From Shewanella olleyana (GTDB lineage Bacteria > Pseudomonadota > Gammaproteobacteria > Enterobacterales > Shewanellaceae), in assembly GCF_023283825.1 (NCBI RefSeq), contig NZ_JAKILD010000007.1:62001-126000 (forward strand): 64,000 bases of DNA, read 5' to 3'. The translations under genes were made by a program, and so were the position numbers. The notes under the pieces are model-generated. The model worked only from the letters and a program-made list of their open reading frames with translations. It made no database searches and had not been told where the DNA came from. Below are positions 1-8,749 of the stretch, piece after piece (the first letter of the stretch is position 1; each line of letters begins with the position of its first letter).

Positions 1-600
1 GGGTACCACGGCCTGCTAAAGTGCATGTCAGATGACAATTCACCTAAAACCATAGCACTTGTCAATGTGAAGCTATTGGCTGATTTAGATTTAGAGTTCG
101 GACTTACAGAATTTAAAAACATCACTGAAAATTTAATTAACCAATTTGAAGCGCGCCTAAGCTGCAAAGTTTATTTGATTAAACCCGGTGAATTTGCATT
201 TTGTTTTTCCGACGCCCTTGCACCTGAGCAAACTCTGACTCAAATATCCGAAGCTCTTTCTTTTCAAGCATTAACAATCAATACCAATGTTCCTAACTAT
301 TCTGAATTGAATAAACAGAAACTGGAATGTGTTTTAGGGCATATAAACTTACCTTTGCTAGCAAATCCAGACTTGAGATTAACCAACGAGTTATTATTTG
401 AAACAGTTCAATATGCGTTAGCCGCAGCTAAAAGTATCAATGTAGACCATACTTACGTCAGCATTAGAACGTTGAACTTTGCTCCAGCGGCTATATTTTA
501 CAAACCTTTATATTTGAACCTAACCCATGCTCTGCAAAGAGGCATCATCCGAGCAGAAAGTAATAGATCTATTTCTGAGTTCAAATGGCCTAAAAATTAA
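1..600 (+). CDS. C-terminal part of a protein with a degenerate GGDEF-like domain (5' end outside window)
   Basis: The reading frame is open from the first base, so the gene starts upstream of the window; the ATG at 25 is probably internal. The visible 199 residues look like a worn GGDEF domain: the signature loop appears as KPGEFAF where GGDEFAI is normal, and a later segment (YALAAAKSINVDHTYVSI) matches the usual final helix and strand (ALYxAKxxGxNxYxV). Loss of the first Gly of the signature and of clear metal-binding acidic residues suggests no diguanylate cyclase activity; it may bind nucleotide or serve only as a structural module. The N-terminal architecture cannot be seen. An active-looking diguanylate cyclase lies immediately downstream, but a promoter between them suggests separate transcription. 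Confidence 0.6.
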   Translation, partial: GYHGLLKCMSDDNSPKTIALVNVKLLADLDLEFGLTEFKNITENLINQFEARLSCKVYLIKPGEFAFCFSDALAPEQTLTQISEALSFQALTINTNVPNYSELNKQKLECVLGHINLPLLANPDLRLTNELLFETVQYALAAAKSINVDHTYVSIRTLNFAPAAIFYKPLYLNLTHALQRGIIRAESNRSISEFKWPKN

Positions 601-620
601 GCGGTAGAACCCAAGTTAAC

Positions 621-647
621 TAAGCTTTCGTCCTAACCTGCCGATAT
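621..647 (+). promoter_or_regulatory. Candidate sigma-28 (FliA) promoter for the diguanylate cyclase gene
   Basis: TAAGCTTT, 11 bases, GCCGATAT. Against the classical FliA consensus (TAAAGTTT-N11-GCCGATAA) this is 6/8 and 7/8 with exact spacing. Transcription would start near 655, leaving a leader of roughly 115 nt before the ATG at 769. Confidence 0.6.
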
Positions 648-768
648 AGGTGTATAGTTATTTAACATGTCATTGATATGCGCAACTTTTTAATATTAGT
701 TTGTATCATCCATTGCCCAGATTTCTGATGATGTTGGTTATTTGTTTATTTTTAGGAACCCTATAAGC

Positions 769-2325
769 ATGAAAGATTCTTCAACTGCAGTCTCACAAGT
801 TTCATTATTAAAACAGAAGCTTAATTCGGCGAGGTTGGCACTCGAGGAAATACATGAAGATCGTAATGAGAAATTGCGCACTTTAATTCAATTCCTGGGT
901 CATTTGAGTCTAGCCTGTAAAGGTCAAAATCTGGAACTTGATAATCGCCTTGCCAAGTTACGTCATCATCTTCAAGGTTATGATCAAATAGATGAAGCTT
1001 TACCTGAACTGGTGGAAATTGAGCGTCTGTTAAAAGGCCAATATCACCACACCATGACGCGTTTAGAAGAAAGCCGAACGAGTCTGACCCGAGTCATCGG
1101 TCAGATACAACGTGTTGATTCAGCTCCAGATGAAATCAAAAAAGAAATCAATTACTTTAAAAAAGATCTCAACAAACCTATTCATACTATTTGGGAATAC
1201 ATCCCTAAAGTAGAACAAGTTATTAGTTTTTATGAGCACATTTTACAAAAGGAGTTTGCTGGCACAGATGAGCACGTCATTTTGCCTCAGCACCTTATTT
1301 TAGCGAAAGAGCTCGCTCATAAAATATCTGAGATTGAGTTTCGCAAAGAGCAACGCGACCAGATTTTAGTCATGAAAGAGGTCTTGATGGGTGACATCAA
1401 GCTCAATACATTACTTGAATCTTATCAAACCATTTTAAGTTTATTACTTAATAATATTGCTCGCGAAAAAACCGCTTCTCAAGACTTTTTATATGCGTTA
1501 AATGATGCCATTAGCGTAGTGAGAGATGTTGTTACTAACACAGCTAATAACAATGATCGTTCACAACAAATCAAAACCCAGCTTAATAAAGAGATTAACC
1601 TGCGAGTTGATAACGCCGACGGTATTTTAATTGAATCTGATGATTTATTATCATTAAAGACAGCGCTTACCGTGCAGCTTACGTCTCTTAAAGATGCTTT
1701 GAGTCGTAAAGAAGCGTTAGAAAGCCGTGAGCAAGCTTTGCTGCGTAAATCTATTGATTCAATGCGTAAAGAGCTGACAAGTATTACCAAAGAAGCCAAT
1801 ACCTATAAAGAAAAGCTGTTTGAACATCAAAAACTCAATTTACTTGATCCACTGACACAATTACCAAACCGTGCGGCACTTGAAGACCGTATGGAGCAAG
1901 AGTTCAGAAACCATAAGCGCTTTAACACCCCGCTTTGGGTTGCTGTCACCGACATTGATTACTTTAAATCTGTTAATGATAATTTCGGCCACAGCACGGG
2001 TGATAAGACCCTACAGGTTATCGCAATGGCGCTTAAAAACTCACTGCGTGAAAGCGAGTTTGTTGCAAGGTATGGTGGAGAAGAATTTGTTTTATTGCTG
2101 CCAGAAATCAATGAAGACAATATTGGTTTATTATTAAACCGTGTACGTGAAAAAATTAAGAACATTCCATTTAAATTTAAGAATCAGCGTATTACTGTCA
2201 CATTATCCATTGGAGCAGCACAAGTGATGGACAATGAACGAATCGAAGAAACGTTTGAACGAGCAGATGCTGCACTTTACAAAGCAAAAAATAATGGCAG
2301 AGATAGAGTCGTAATTGATATCTAA
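769..2325 (+). CDS. Diguanylate cyclase with coiled-coil N-terminal region and GGEEF domain
   Basis: A 518-residue cytosolic protein; no signal peptide or membrane segment is seen. Residues about 1-350 are long charged helices, probably coiled coil, of the kind catalogued as the DGCcoil sensory region. Residues about 360-518 form a GGDEF domain with signature GGEEF at 436-440, so condensation of two GTP to c-di-GMP is expected. The inhibitory RxxD site, five residues before the signature, reads RESE, so its Asp is replaced by Glu and product inhibition may be weak. The ATG at 769 is preferred over an upstream TTG at 742 because AGGAA lies about 10 bases before it. A sigma-28-like promoter upstream links it to motility. 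Confidence 0.9.
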   Translation: MKDSSTAVSQVSLLKQKLNSARLALEEIHEDRNEKLRTLIQFLGHLSLACKGQNLELDNRLAKLRHHLQGYDQIDEALPELVEIERLLKGQYHHTMTRLEESRTSLTRVIGQIQRVDSAPDEIKKEINYFKKDLNKPIHTIWEYIPKVEQVISFYEHILQKEFAGTDEHVILPQHLILAKELAHKISEIEFRKEQRDQILVMKEVLMGDIKLNTLLESYQTILSLLLNNIAREKTASQDFLYALNDAISVVRDVVTNTANNNDRSQQIKTQLNKEINLRVDNADGILIESDDLLSLKTALTVQLTSLKDALSRKEALESREQALLRKSIDSMRKELTSITKEANTYKEKLFEHQKLNLLDPLTQLPNRAALEDRMEQEFRNHKRFNTPLWVAVTDIDYFKSVNDNFGHSTGDKTLQVIAMALKNSLRESEFVARYGGEEFVLLLPEINEDNIGLLLNRVREKIKNIPFKFKNQRITVTLSIGAAQVMDNERIEETFERADAALYKAKNNGRDRVVIDI

Positions 2326-2360
2326 TATCATAGTCAACTCATCTCTTAGAGGAGTTGCAT

Positions 2361-3728
2361 ATGATTGTAAAAATTAGCCCTAGAGGCAGTTTAGATCAAC
2401 TGTCTCAAATGGAAGTTAATCGTCTTAAACAAAGCGCTAAAAGTGAACTTTACCAACTACTAAGAAATTGCTCTTTGGCTGTACTGGCTTCTGGCCTACA
2501 AAGTGATAGCTCAGAAGCATTATTCGATACCTATTCTAATTTTGATATTAATGTATTGCAGCGCGAGCGCGGCCTGCTCATTGAACTTATCAATCCCCCA
2601 GAGCAAGCATTTGTCGACGGCGAAATTATTGCCGGTATTCAAGAACACCTCTTTGCCGTGCTGCGTGACATTGTTTATATCGATAACAAATACGATAACT
2701 TAAAACACATCAATCTCACCAATGCCAGTCATATCACCAATGTGGTATTTGATATTCTCAGGAATGCCAGAGTCATTTCACCAATGAAAGACCCCAATGT
2801 GGTGGTATGTTGGGGCGGTCACAGTATTAACGCCATTGAATATCAATATACTCGAGAAGTCGGCTATGAACTTGGATTAAGAGGTTTAGATATTTGTACA
2901 GGTTGTGGCCCAGGAGCTATGGAAGGCCCAATGAAAGGTGCTGCCATTGGCCATGCAAAACAGCGAGTCAATAATGCTAGATACATAGGTTTGACCGAGC
3001 CGAGTATTATCGCCGCCGAGCCACCAAATCAAATCGTCAATGAATTAGTCATATTGCCCGATATCGAAAAACGCTTAGAAGCATTCGTACGCTTAGGCCA
3101 CGGGGTTGTCATCTTCCCAGGCGGCGCTGGTACTGCTGAAGAGCTACTCTATATTCTTGGTATATTACTCAATCAGGCGAATAAAGCGCTACCCTTCCCA
3201 CTCATTCTTACCGGTCCAAAAGAAAGCGCTGAATACTTTACTGAAATCGATACTTTTATTAGTGCGACCTTAGGCAAAGAGGCACAAGATAAATATCAAA
3301 TCATCATAGACGATCCAGTTAAAGTGGCTCGCATCATGAAACAAGGTATGCTCAAAGTAAAAGAAATGCGTAAAAGCTTAGGTGATGCGTATCAATATCA
3401 ATGGTCATTAAAAATTGAGCCCGAATTTCAGCTACCATTTGAGCCTAATCACGAAGTGATGAGTAACTTACATCTGTACTTCCAACCTAACAAAGCCGAA
3501 CTTGCTGCAACCCTTAGACGCGCTTTTTCAGGTATTGTCGCTGGTAATGTGAAAAGTGAAACCATTAAATTGATTGAAGAGTTCGGTCCATTTGAAATTC
3601 GCGGCGATGAAAAATTGATGGCCATGATGGATAAGCTATTAAAAGCCTTTGTAAAGCAAAAAAGAATGAAATTACCTGGTAGTGACTATATCCCTTGTTA
3701 TCAAATCATCAATGAAAAGGCTAGTTAA
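2361..3728 (+). CDS. ppnN: Pyrimidine/purine nucleotide 5'-monophosphate nucleosidase PpnN (YgdH)
   Basis: A 455-residue protein collinear with E. coli PpnN, from the N-terminal block ([12 protein letters not shown]) to the end. The family splits nucleoside monophosphates into free base and ribose 5-phosphate and is controlled by (p)ppGpp in E. coli. The central LOG/Rossmann region carries the phosphate-binding loop [11 protein letters not shown] and the preceding [14 protein letters not shown], both diagnostic of the fold. The ATG at 2361 has a strong AGAGGAG ribosome site six bases upstream; an in-frame TTG at 2355 is less likely. It follows the diguanylate cyclase by 35 bases and may be cotranscribed with it. 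E. coli also carries ppnN near xni. Confidence 0.95.
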   Translation: MIVKISPRGSLDQLSQMEVNRLKQSAKSELYQLLRNCSLAVLASGLQSDSSEALFDTYSNFDINVLQRERGLLIELINPPEQAFVDGEIIAGIQEHLFAVLRDIVYIDNKYDNLKHINLTNASHITNVVFDILRNARVISPMKDPNVVVCWGGHSINAIEYQYTREVGYELGLRGLDICTGCGPGAMEGPMKGAAIGHAKQRVNNARYIGLTEPSIIAAEPPNQIVNELVILPDIEKRLEAFVRLGHGVVIFPGGAGTAEELLYILGILLNQANKALPFPLILTGPKESAEYFTEIDTFISATLGKEAQDKYQIIIDDPVKVARIMKQGMLKVKEMRKSLGDAYQYQWSLKIEPEFQLPFEPNHEVMSNLHLYFQPNKAELAATLRRAFSGIVAGNVKSETIKLIEEFGPFEIRGDEKLMAMMDKLLKAFVKQKRMKLPGSDYIPCYQIINEKAS

Positions 3729-4090
3729 CCTCAACGAATAGAGCTTATTCAATATAGTCCACATGCATAAGCATGGTCTACATCAAGCTGCCAACTTAAG
3801 CTACTCCTTTTGATGGTTGATGGTTTGATGTAAACAAACGCTATATTTTTAAGTCCTAGCCAAGATTCAGTAAACTCTTAACTGCCATTCACAATAGAAA
3901 CGGCCACTGTCTTTATACCCATTAGTCTTTATCAACAAAGTAAATGCAGGGTGTTGTTTAATATCATGTTAAATAGCTATATGATAAGTCATCTTAAAAA
4001 CACATCTGAAATAAATTTTTGAAGGTGTGAGAATAAATATATCCTTCAACGGCTCAATTGAGTCGTACCACCAGCTACGAAAGATAAAAC
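3729..4090. other. Intergenic region between ppnN and xni
   Basis: About 360 AT-rich bases with no convincing gene. A short hairpin (CATGC-ATAA-GCATG, around 3761-3776) lacks a T-run, so it is not a clear terminator. The xni promoter must lie here, but no box is convincing. Confidence 0.4.
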
Positions 4091-4867
4091 ATGAATAAAC
4101 TATTGATCATTGATGGTCTCAATCTTGTTAGACGTATTCATGCTGTATTACCAGATGAAAATGACATCGCCAGTGTCAAAGAGCGAACCATTTCAGCGGC
4201 TAAAAAGCTCCTTAAACATCACCAGCCCACTCATGCGATTGTAGTTTGGGATGGAGATGAAGAGTCATGGCGTAAACAGTTATATCCTGATTACAAAAAA
4301 GGCCGAAAACCTATGCCTGCGCCTTTAAAGGCGGGGTTAGCTGATATTAAAGCAGCTTTAGCTGAAGCACATATCAACTCCCATGACGCCGCTTCTGAAG
4401 CTGATGATGTCATCGCCACGCTAGCCACCAAAATTGCTGAAAATAATGGTCAAGCCATTATCGTATCGACGGATAAAGGGTTTGGTCAGATCTGGCAGAG
4501 CAATATTGATATTTGGGACCATTTCAAGCAGCAGTATTTTGATATTAAAGAGTATGAAAAGAAATTAGCTGTGCAGCAAAACCAAATTTTAGACTTTATT
4601 GCCTTAGCGGGTGACTCTGGTAATAAAGTACCCGGTATTGCTGGAATTGGCCCTAAATCTGCTGCTGATTTATTAAATAAATTTCGCAGCTTAGCCAACC
4701 TCTATAAATCAATCGATAACCTTGGTGCTAAACAAGCGCAAAAGTTAATAGATGGAAAAGAAATGGCGCGAGTGAGTTATAAACTTGCACAGCTACAATG
4801 TCATATGCCGCTTAATATCAACCTAAAGCAATTTAGAGTGCCAACAACCAATGAAAGGAGTGCATAG
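4091..4867 (+). CDS. xni: Flap endonuclease Xni (YgdG/ExoIX)
   Basis: A 258-residue protein of the 5'-3' exonuclease/flap endonuclease superfamily, close in length to E. coli Xni (251). Visible features are the N-terminal metal-site strand (IIDGLNLVRR), the acidic segment SEADDVIATLA, the STDKGFGQI segment, and a helix-3-turn-helix DNA-binding motif (GIAGIGPKSAADLL) near residue 185. As in other Xni proteins there is no polymerase domain, unlike the N-terminal nuclease of DNA polymerase I. It acts on branched or flapped DNA in the cytoplasm. The DUF3192 gene begins three bases after its stop. Confidence 0.93.
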   Translation: MNKLLIIDGLNLVRRIHAVLPDENDIASVKERTISAAKKLLKHHQPTHAIVVWDGDEESWRKQLYPDYKKGRKPMPAPLKAGLADIKAALAEAHINSHDAASEADDVIATLATKIAENNGQAIIVSTDKGFGQIWQSNIDIWDHFKQQYFDIKEYEKKLAVQQNQILDFIALAGDSGNKVPGIAGIGPKSAADLLNKFRSLANLYKSIDNLGAKQAQKLIDGKEMARVSYKLAQLQCHMPLNINLKQFRVPTTNERSA

Positions 4868-4870
4868 GCA

Positions 4871-5341
4871 ATGAAACCTTCCTTATCCTTTCTTATTGCT
4901 TCAATGTTTATTGCTTACGTGGTTTTCGCTATTACGGTTGTTTTGGTGTACGAACCACGACCAGAAGATCGAAGCTGGCAAGAAAGACAAGAATTTAACC
5001 ATCAAATGCTAAGTGAAATTAACATTGGCCAAACCATTGAAGCTATCCGCGGTAAAATGGGGCGTGCTGACTTTACTGAAGCTAAGGCGACAGATGAAGC
5101 CAACTTCCAAATAATGTTCTACAGAACACATCACGTTAAGTCAGATGGAAAAACAACTCGAGATGAGTGCACTCCATTATTGTTTAAAGATGGTGAGTTG
5201 ATCGCCTGGGGACAAGAAACGTATGATCAGTTTTTACAAATTCCTATTCTAAATAATATCGTTGACTCAAGTGTTTCTAGTAATCCACTGCCCATTACTG
5301 CAGCCAAAACAGAAACAGAAACAGATCAATCTAAGCAATAG
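4871..5341 (+). CDS. DUF3192 family membrane-anchored protein
   Basis: A 156-residue protein with one N-terminal hydrophobic segment (about residues 5-27) followed by a soluble domain. The segment around INIGQTIEAIRGKMGRADFTEA resembles the BamE/SmpA-type fold (Gly-x-Thr ... hydrophobic-Gly-x-Pro/Ala-Asp) and matches my recollection of the DUF3192 family in Shewanella and Vibrio. The function is unknown; an inner-membrane or periplasm-facing role is inferred. It starts three bases after xni, with AAAGGAG at the end of xni as ribosome site, so the two form an operon closed by the terminator at 5422-5460. Confidence 0.75.
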   Translation: MKPSLSFLIASMFIAYVVFAITVVLVYEPRPEDRSWQERQEFNHQMLSEINIGQTIEAIRGKMGRADFTEAKATDEANFQIMFYRTHHVKSDGKTTRDECTPLLFKDGELIAWGQETYDQFLQIPILNNIVDSSVSSNPLPITAAKTETETDQSKQ

Positions 5342-5421
5342 TTCTAAGAGATTGCTCTAAATATTAGTTCCTAAGCGTTAGCTCTAAACGCTCTTTCTAA
5401 CAAATCGCTCGGTTTGTTCAA

Positions 5422-5460
5422 GACATAAAAAATGCCGCTAACTGCGGCATTTTTTATGTC
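5422..5460. terminator. Bidirectional intrinsic terminator
   Basis: A perfect 17-bp inverted repeat (5422-5438 and 5444-5460) with a five-base loop. A GC-rich core (ATGCCGC/GCGGCAT) is flanked by A and T runs, so it can end both the xni-DUF3192 transcript and the convergent peptidase transcript. Confidence 0.9.
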
Positions 5461-5477
5461 TCTCAATCAGGTTAGCT

Positions 5478-8246
5478 TTATTTAGCTGATTTATACTCTT
5501 GGTAAGCTTCGCCTTTTTCTAACCATTGCGGTGCTGGCGCTCCTTTTAAATAATGGTCAAAGTACTGCTTCATTCGAATAGTGTAGTCCAACTTATTTGG
5601 ATACTTCTTCAAATGGTGCGGCTCATCTTCATATTGTAAAAACACCACATCTTTACCTGTACGGCGCATAGCTAAGTATAATTCAACACCTTGCTCCCAA
5701 GGCACTGCATCATCTTTATCACCAAACATGATCATCATAGGTGTTTGAATACGCTCTGCATAAAATACTGGCGAATTTTCAATGTACTTCTGTGGCGATT
5801 GAAATAAGCTTTCAGCAATACGGCTTTGGCCTGTTTCATATTGAAATTGACGAGCAAGGCCTGAACCATGACGAATACCACTATATGCACTGGTCATATT
5901 CGATACAGGCGCACCTGTAACCGCAGCTTTAAAGATATTGGTTTGGGTGACAGCAAACGCTGTTTGGTAACCACCCCAAGAGTGTCCTTGAATGCCGACA
6001 GCATCAGGATCTGCTATGCCCATATCAATTAGCTTTTGGACGCCAGAAGTTAACCCTTTAACTGCCGATGCACCTGGGTAGCCAACTTCAAAACGAATAT
6101 CAGGTAAGAAAATAGCGTAGCCATTATCTGCATACCAAGCAAAGTTAGGACGATGATTAATGGCCATATGAGGGAATGAATGTAGACGATCACTCATAAA
6201 GCGGTAGAAATACACCATAACAGGGTATTGTTGACCTTCTTGATAATGAGTCGGCTTAATAAGTACACCATCGGTTTGGCGACCATCAGCATCACTCCAT
6301 TGCACAAGTTCAGCACTGCCCCAATCAAAACCGTCACGCTGCTTATCTAATTGAGTCTGTTTAACTGCATTGTTTGGTGAAGTGACACTTGCAGTATAAA
6401 GGTCTGGGTATAAATCATAGCGCTCTTTAGAAAACACGATAGTGTCATCGTTCTTAGCACGCGCAAGCACTTTCAATTTAGCGCCACTATCTACCAATTC
6501 AGTCAAACCAGGTACACCTACGGTTGCACTGTATAAACTGTCGGCTTTGGTTGCTTCGTTATAACCATGAATAAGCAAAGTCTGATCTTGTGTTATCACA
6601 GCAGGAGCATTTGGGTCTTCATATAAGCCTTTAACTCGTAACTGCGTCTTGGTTTTACGCCCTTCACCATTTGAAAGCATAAATCCGTCAAATGATGATG
6701 AGTTAAACTGCCACATATCATATTTATCGTAAGCAATAATTCCTGAACTATCAGCTAACCATGGTCCAAAGCCATAGCTAGGGGCATTACCTGGGTAATC
6801 ATGATCTTCATTGGCGAAGCTGACACTAATGTCTTTTGAAATAGTATGTCTTCTAACGCCAGCAATGTCGTACATAAACAGTTCACCTTGCTGATAATAA
6901 GCAACAAAACGAGCATTGGGCGATAAAGTCGGCATTTCATTAGATGGGTGCTGAGTTAACAACTGCTGTTTACGACCCGTATTTAAATCAACTAAATACA
7001 CGTCTTGATAAAAGCCTGCCCAGGTAATCATTTTCTGATATGGTACATCAGAAGTCGCTAACAAATAACGTTGCTGTTCACCATATTGCACATCAGGAAT
7101 GGACTCATCGGCAAGTTGGACAATTCGGTTTGCATTGATATGCAAAACCGATAAATAAGTACGTTGCTGCTCTTTTGAGTATTGCTTAATTTCGTGAGGC
7201 TTAATCTTAGGATCGTCCCCATGCCACACTTTTAAGTTACGCAAGCCTGTTACAACAGTTTCATCGAATAAGTCAGCTTCATTTTCTATTTTTGCAAGCG
7301 TAACGACTTTATCAACCTGTGGTACACGACCTAGAAAAAGCCTTAAGCTATCTTCAGAGAAAAACACCTTAGAGTATTGATTCAATGTCCAATCATCATC
7401 TTTCGGGGTTTCTTTAAGCTCGACGATCTCAAGGTTCAATAACGACAGTTGATATTCTCGTTCATCTCGCTCCTCAGCTGCAGAGCCTTGAGTAAACGCT
7501 AACCACTTGGCATCATCAGACAAACTCAGCTCACCAATTTGTGCATCACTGCTTTTATATAGTTGCTTTAGCGTATTGCTCACTAAATTCACTTTCTTAA
7601 TGACATGCTGTTTTGCTTTAATATCATTAATAGCAACGACAAAGTTTTTGGCGACTCTATCAAAAGTAAATTGAGTGACATTTTCAAAGTCATGAGCTGA
7701 TTTATCAGAGAGTTTTACCAGCTTTAACTCACTACCTATATCTTTCTCATTAAGCTTTTTGGCATCTTTATCATCTGAATCTTCATCGTTTTCGCTACCT
7801 TCGGGTTCAAACCAAATCGCTAAAAATTGACCATCTTGGCTAAATTCAGCTTGTTTAACTTTTTCAAAGGTTTGCTGCTCACCCGTTGTAGTATTAAGTA
7901 GCGCAAGGCCTGAATGCAGTTCTGATTTTTTCAAGGTTTCTTGTTTTAATAATGAAGGCGCTAGTGTTGCAATGGCAAAACTACCTTGGCTATTCACCTT
8001 AACGTCAGAACCACCGGCAATAACAAACTGCTTTTTAGATTCAACAAGATTGACTAAAGCACGACTATCCCCCCTATCAGGCATCGCCTCAACCGCCAAT
8101 GTTTTTCCGTTATCGGAGATAACAGGTTGATTGAGGCTTTCAAAATGCATGATGTCATTTAGTGAAAGCGTCGTGGTTTTTTCAGCCGCGGTAACGGACA
8201 TTGACGCTGCTAGTAGCGTCAAAGGAATAAGTTTATGTAACTTCAA
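5478..8246 (-). CDS. Exported S9-family (prolyl oligopeptidase-type) peptidase
   Basis: A 922-residue protein with a clear signal peptide (residues 1-21, ending SVTAA). The N-terminal two thirds look like a beta-propeller, with WD/DPP-like strands such as PTLSPNARFVAYYQQG. The C-terminal alpha/beta-hydrolase domain carries the catalytic Ser in GHSWGG (Ser756), the Asp in GDKDDAVPW and the His in EPHHLKK (His877). It is therefore probably a periplasmic or secreted dipeptidyl/oligopeptidase, but substrate and S9 subfamily cannot be fixed. An acidic insert (EGSENDEDSDDKDAKK, near residue 150) lies in the propeller. It is monocistronic and shares the terminator at 5422-5460 with the convergent xni operon. 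Confidence 0.9.
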   Translation of the reverse strand: MKLHKLIPLTLLAASMSVTAAEKTTTLSLNDIMHFESLNQPVISDNGKTLAVEAMPDRGDSRALVNLVESKKQFVIAGGSDVKVNSQGSFAIATLAPSLLKQETLKKSELHSGLALLNTTTGEQQTFEKVKQAEFSQDGQFLAIWFEPEGSENDEDSDDKDAKKLNEKDIGSELKLVKLSDKSAHDFENVTQFTFDRVAKNFVVAINDIKAKQHVIKKVNLVSNTLKQLYKSSDAQIGELSLSDDAKWLAFTQGSAAEERDEREYQLSLLNLEIVELKETPKDDDWTLNQYSKVFFSEDSLRLFLGRVPQVDKVVTLAKIENEADLFDETVVTGLRNLKVWHGDDPKIKPHEIKQYSKEQQRTYLSVLHINANRIVQLADESIPDVQYGEQQRYLLATSDVPYQKMITWAGFYQDVYLVDLNTGRKQQLLTQHPSNEMPTLSPNARFVAYYQQGELFMYDIAGVRRHTISKDISVSFANEDHDYPGNAPSYGFGPWLADSSGIIAYDKYDMWQFNSSSFDGFMLSNGEGRKTKTQLRVKGLYEDPNAPAVITQDQTLLIHGYNEATKADSLYSATVGVPGLTELVDSGAKLKVLARAKNDDTIVFSKERYDLYPDLYTASVTSPNNAVKQTQLDKQRDGFDWGSAELVQWSDADGRQTDGVLIKPTHYQEGQQYPVMVYFYRFMSDRLHSFPHMAINHRPNFAWYADNGYAIFLPDIRFEVGYPGASAVKGLTSGVQKLIDMGIADPDAVGIQGHSWGGYQTAFAVTQTNIFKAAVTGAPVSNMTSAYSGIRHGSGLARQFQYETGQSRIAESLFQSPQKYIENSPVFYAERIQTPMMIMFGDKDDAVPWEQGVELYLAMRRTGKDVVFLQYEDEPHHLKKYPNKLDYTIRMKQYFDHYLKGAPAPQWLEKGEAYQEYKSAK

Positions 8247-8606
8247 AGTTATCCTCGTTATATTTATTATTTTAAACGGCTAAGCCTTTAATGACTCATT
8301 CCTGCGCTCAACCATGAGAAAACGACTCATTTACCTAAATTTGAAATAAATCGTTCAATATCGTGCTTAAGTTTAGTTTTTCATTCTTCAAACTTTATAA
8401 TAAAGCTTGATCGATAAACTGTTAGACCAAAGTCGTCTGTTCAAAAAATCTAACCTCAATAAGCTATCTTGGTAAATTCATCGAACCAATTAACGATTCA
8501 ATAACAATCACATTCAAAATATGACGCATATTGAACCTTTAAATTAAGCTGTTGTGAATATCTTAAAGCAATCAGCTGAGGATTAACTTAAAAAACATAA
8601 AAAATA

Positions 8607-8622
8607 TGTGATTAAACTCACT
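8607..8622 (+). promoter_or_regulatory. CRP-like site upstream of isocitrate dehydrogenase
   Basis: TGTGA-N6-TCACT matches the CRP consensus half-sites at 9 of 10 positions. It lies about 130 bases upstream of the start codon. CRP is a major respiratory regulator in Shewanella; binding here is inferred. Confidence 0.35.
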
Positions 8623-8693
8623 AAATCCTGTAAAAAAATTTCAAAATTCGTTAAAATGCGCCGCAACAAAACCGTTAGTTAATCGTCCCGTAA

Positions 8694-8710
8694 CAGTGTT
8701 GTTAACACTG
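8694..8710 (+). promoter_or_regulatory. Inverted repeat in the leader of isocitrate dehydrogenase
   Basis: CAGTGTT-GTT-AACACTG is a perfect 7-bp dyad 40 bases upstream of the ATG. It could be an operator or an mRNA hairpin; no regulator is identified. Confidence 0.35.
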
Positions 8711-8749
8711 ACAGGAAAATGCAGTAACCACTAAGTGGAAGGACTATCC

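Larger units (their letters stand above)
8247..8749. other. Divergent regulatory region between the S9 peptidase and isocitrate dehydrogenase genes
   Basis: About 500 AT-rich bases without a gene. The icd side holds a CRP-like site (8607-8622), a possible -10 TAAAAT near 8652 and a 7-bp inverted repeat (8694-8710). No strong promoter box is evident on the peptidase side. Confidence 0.5.
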
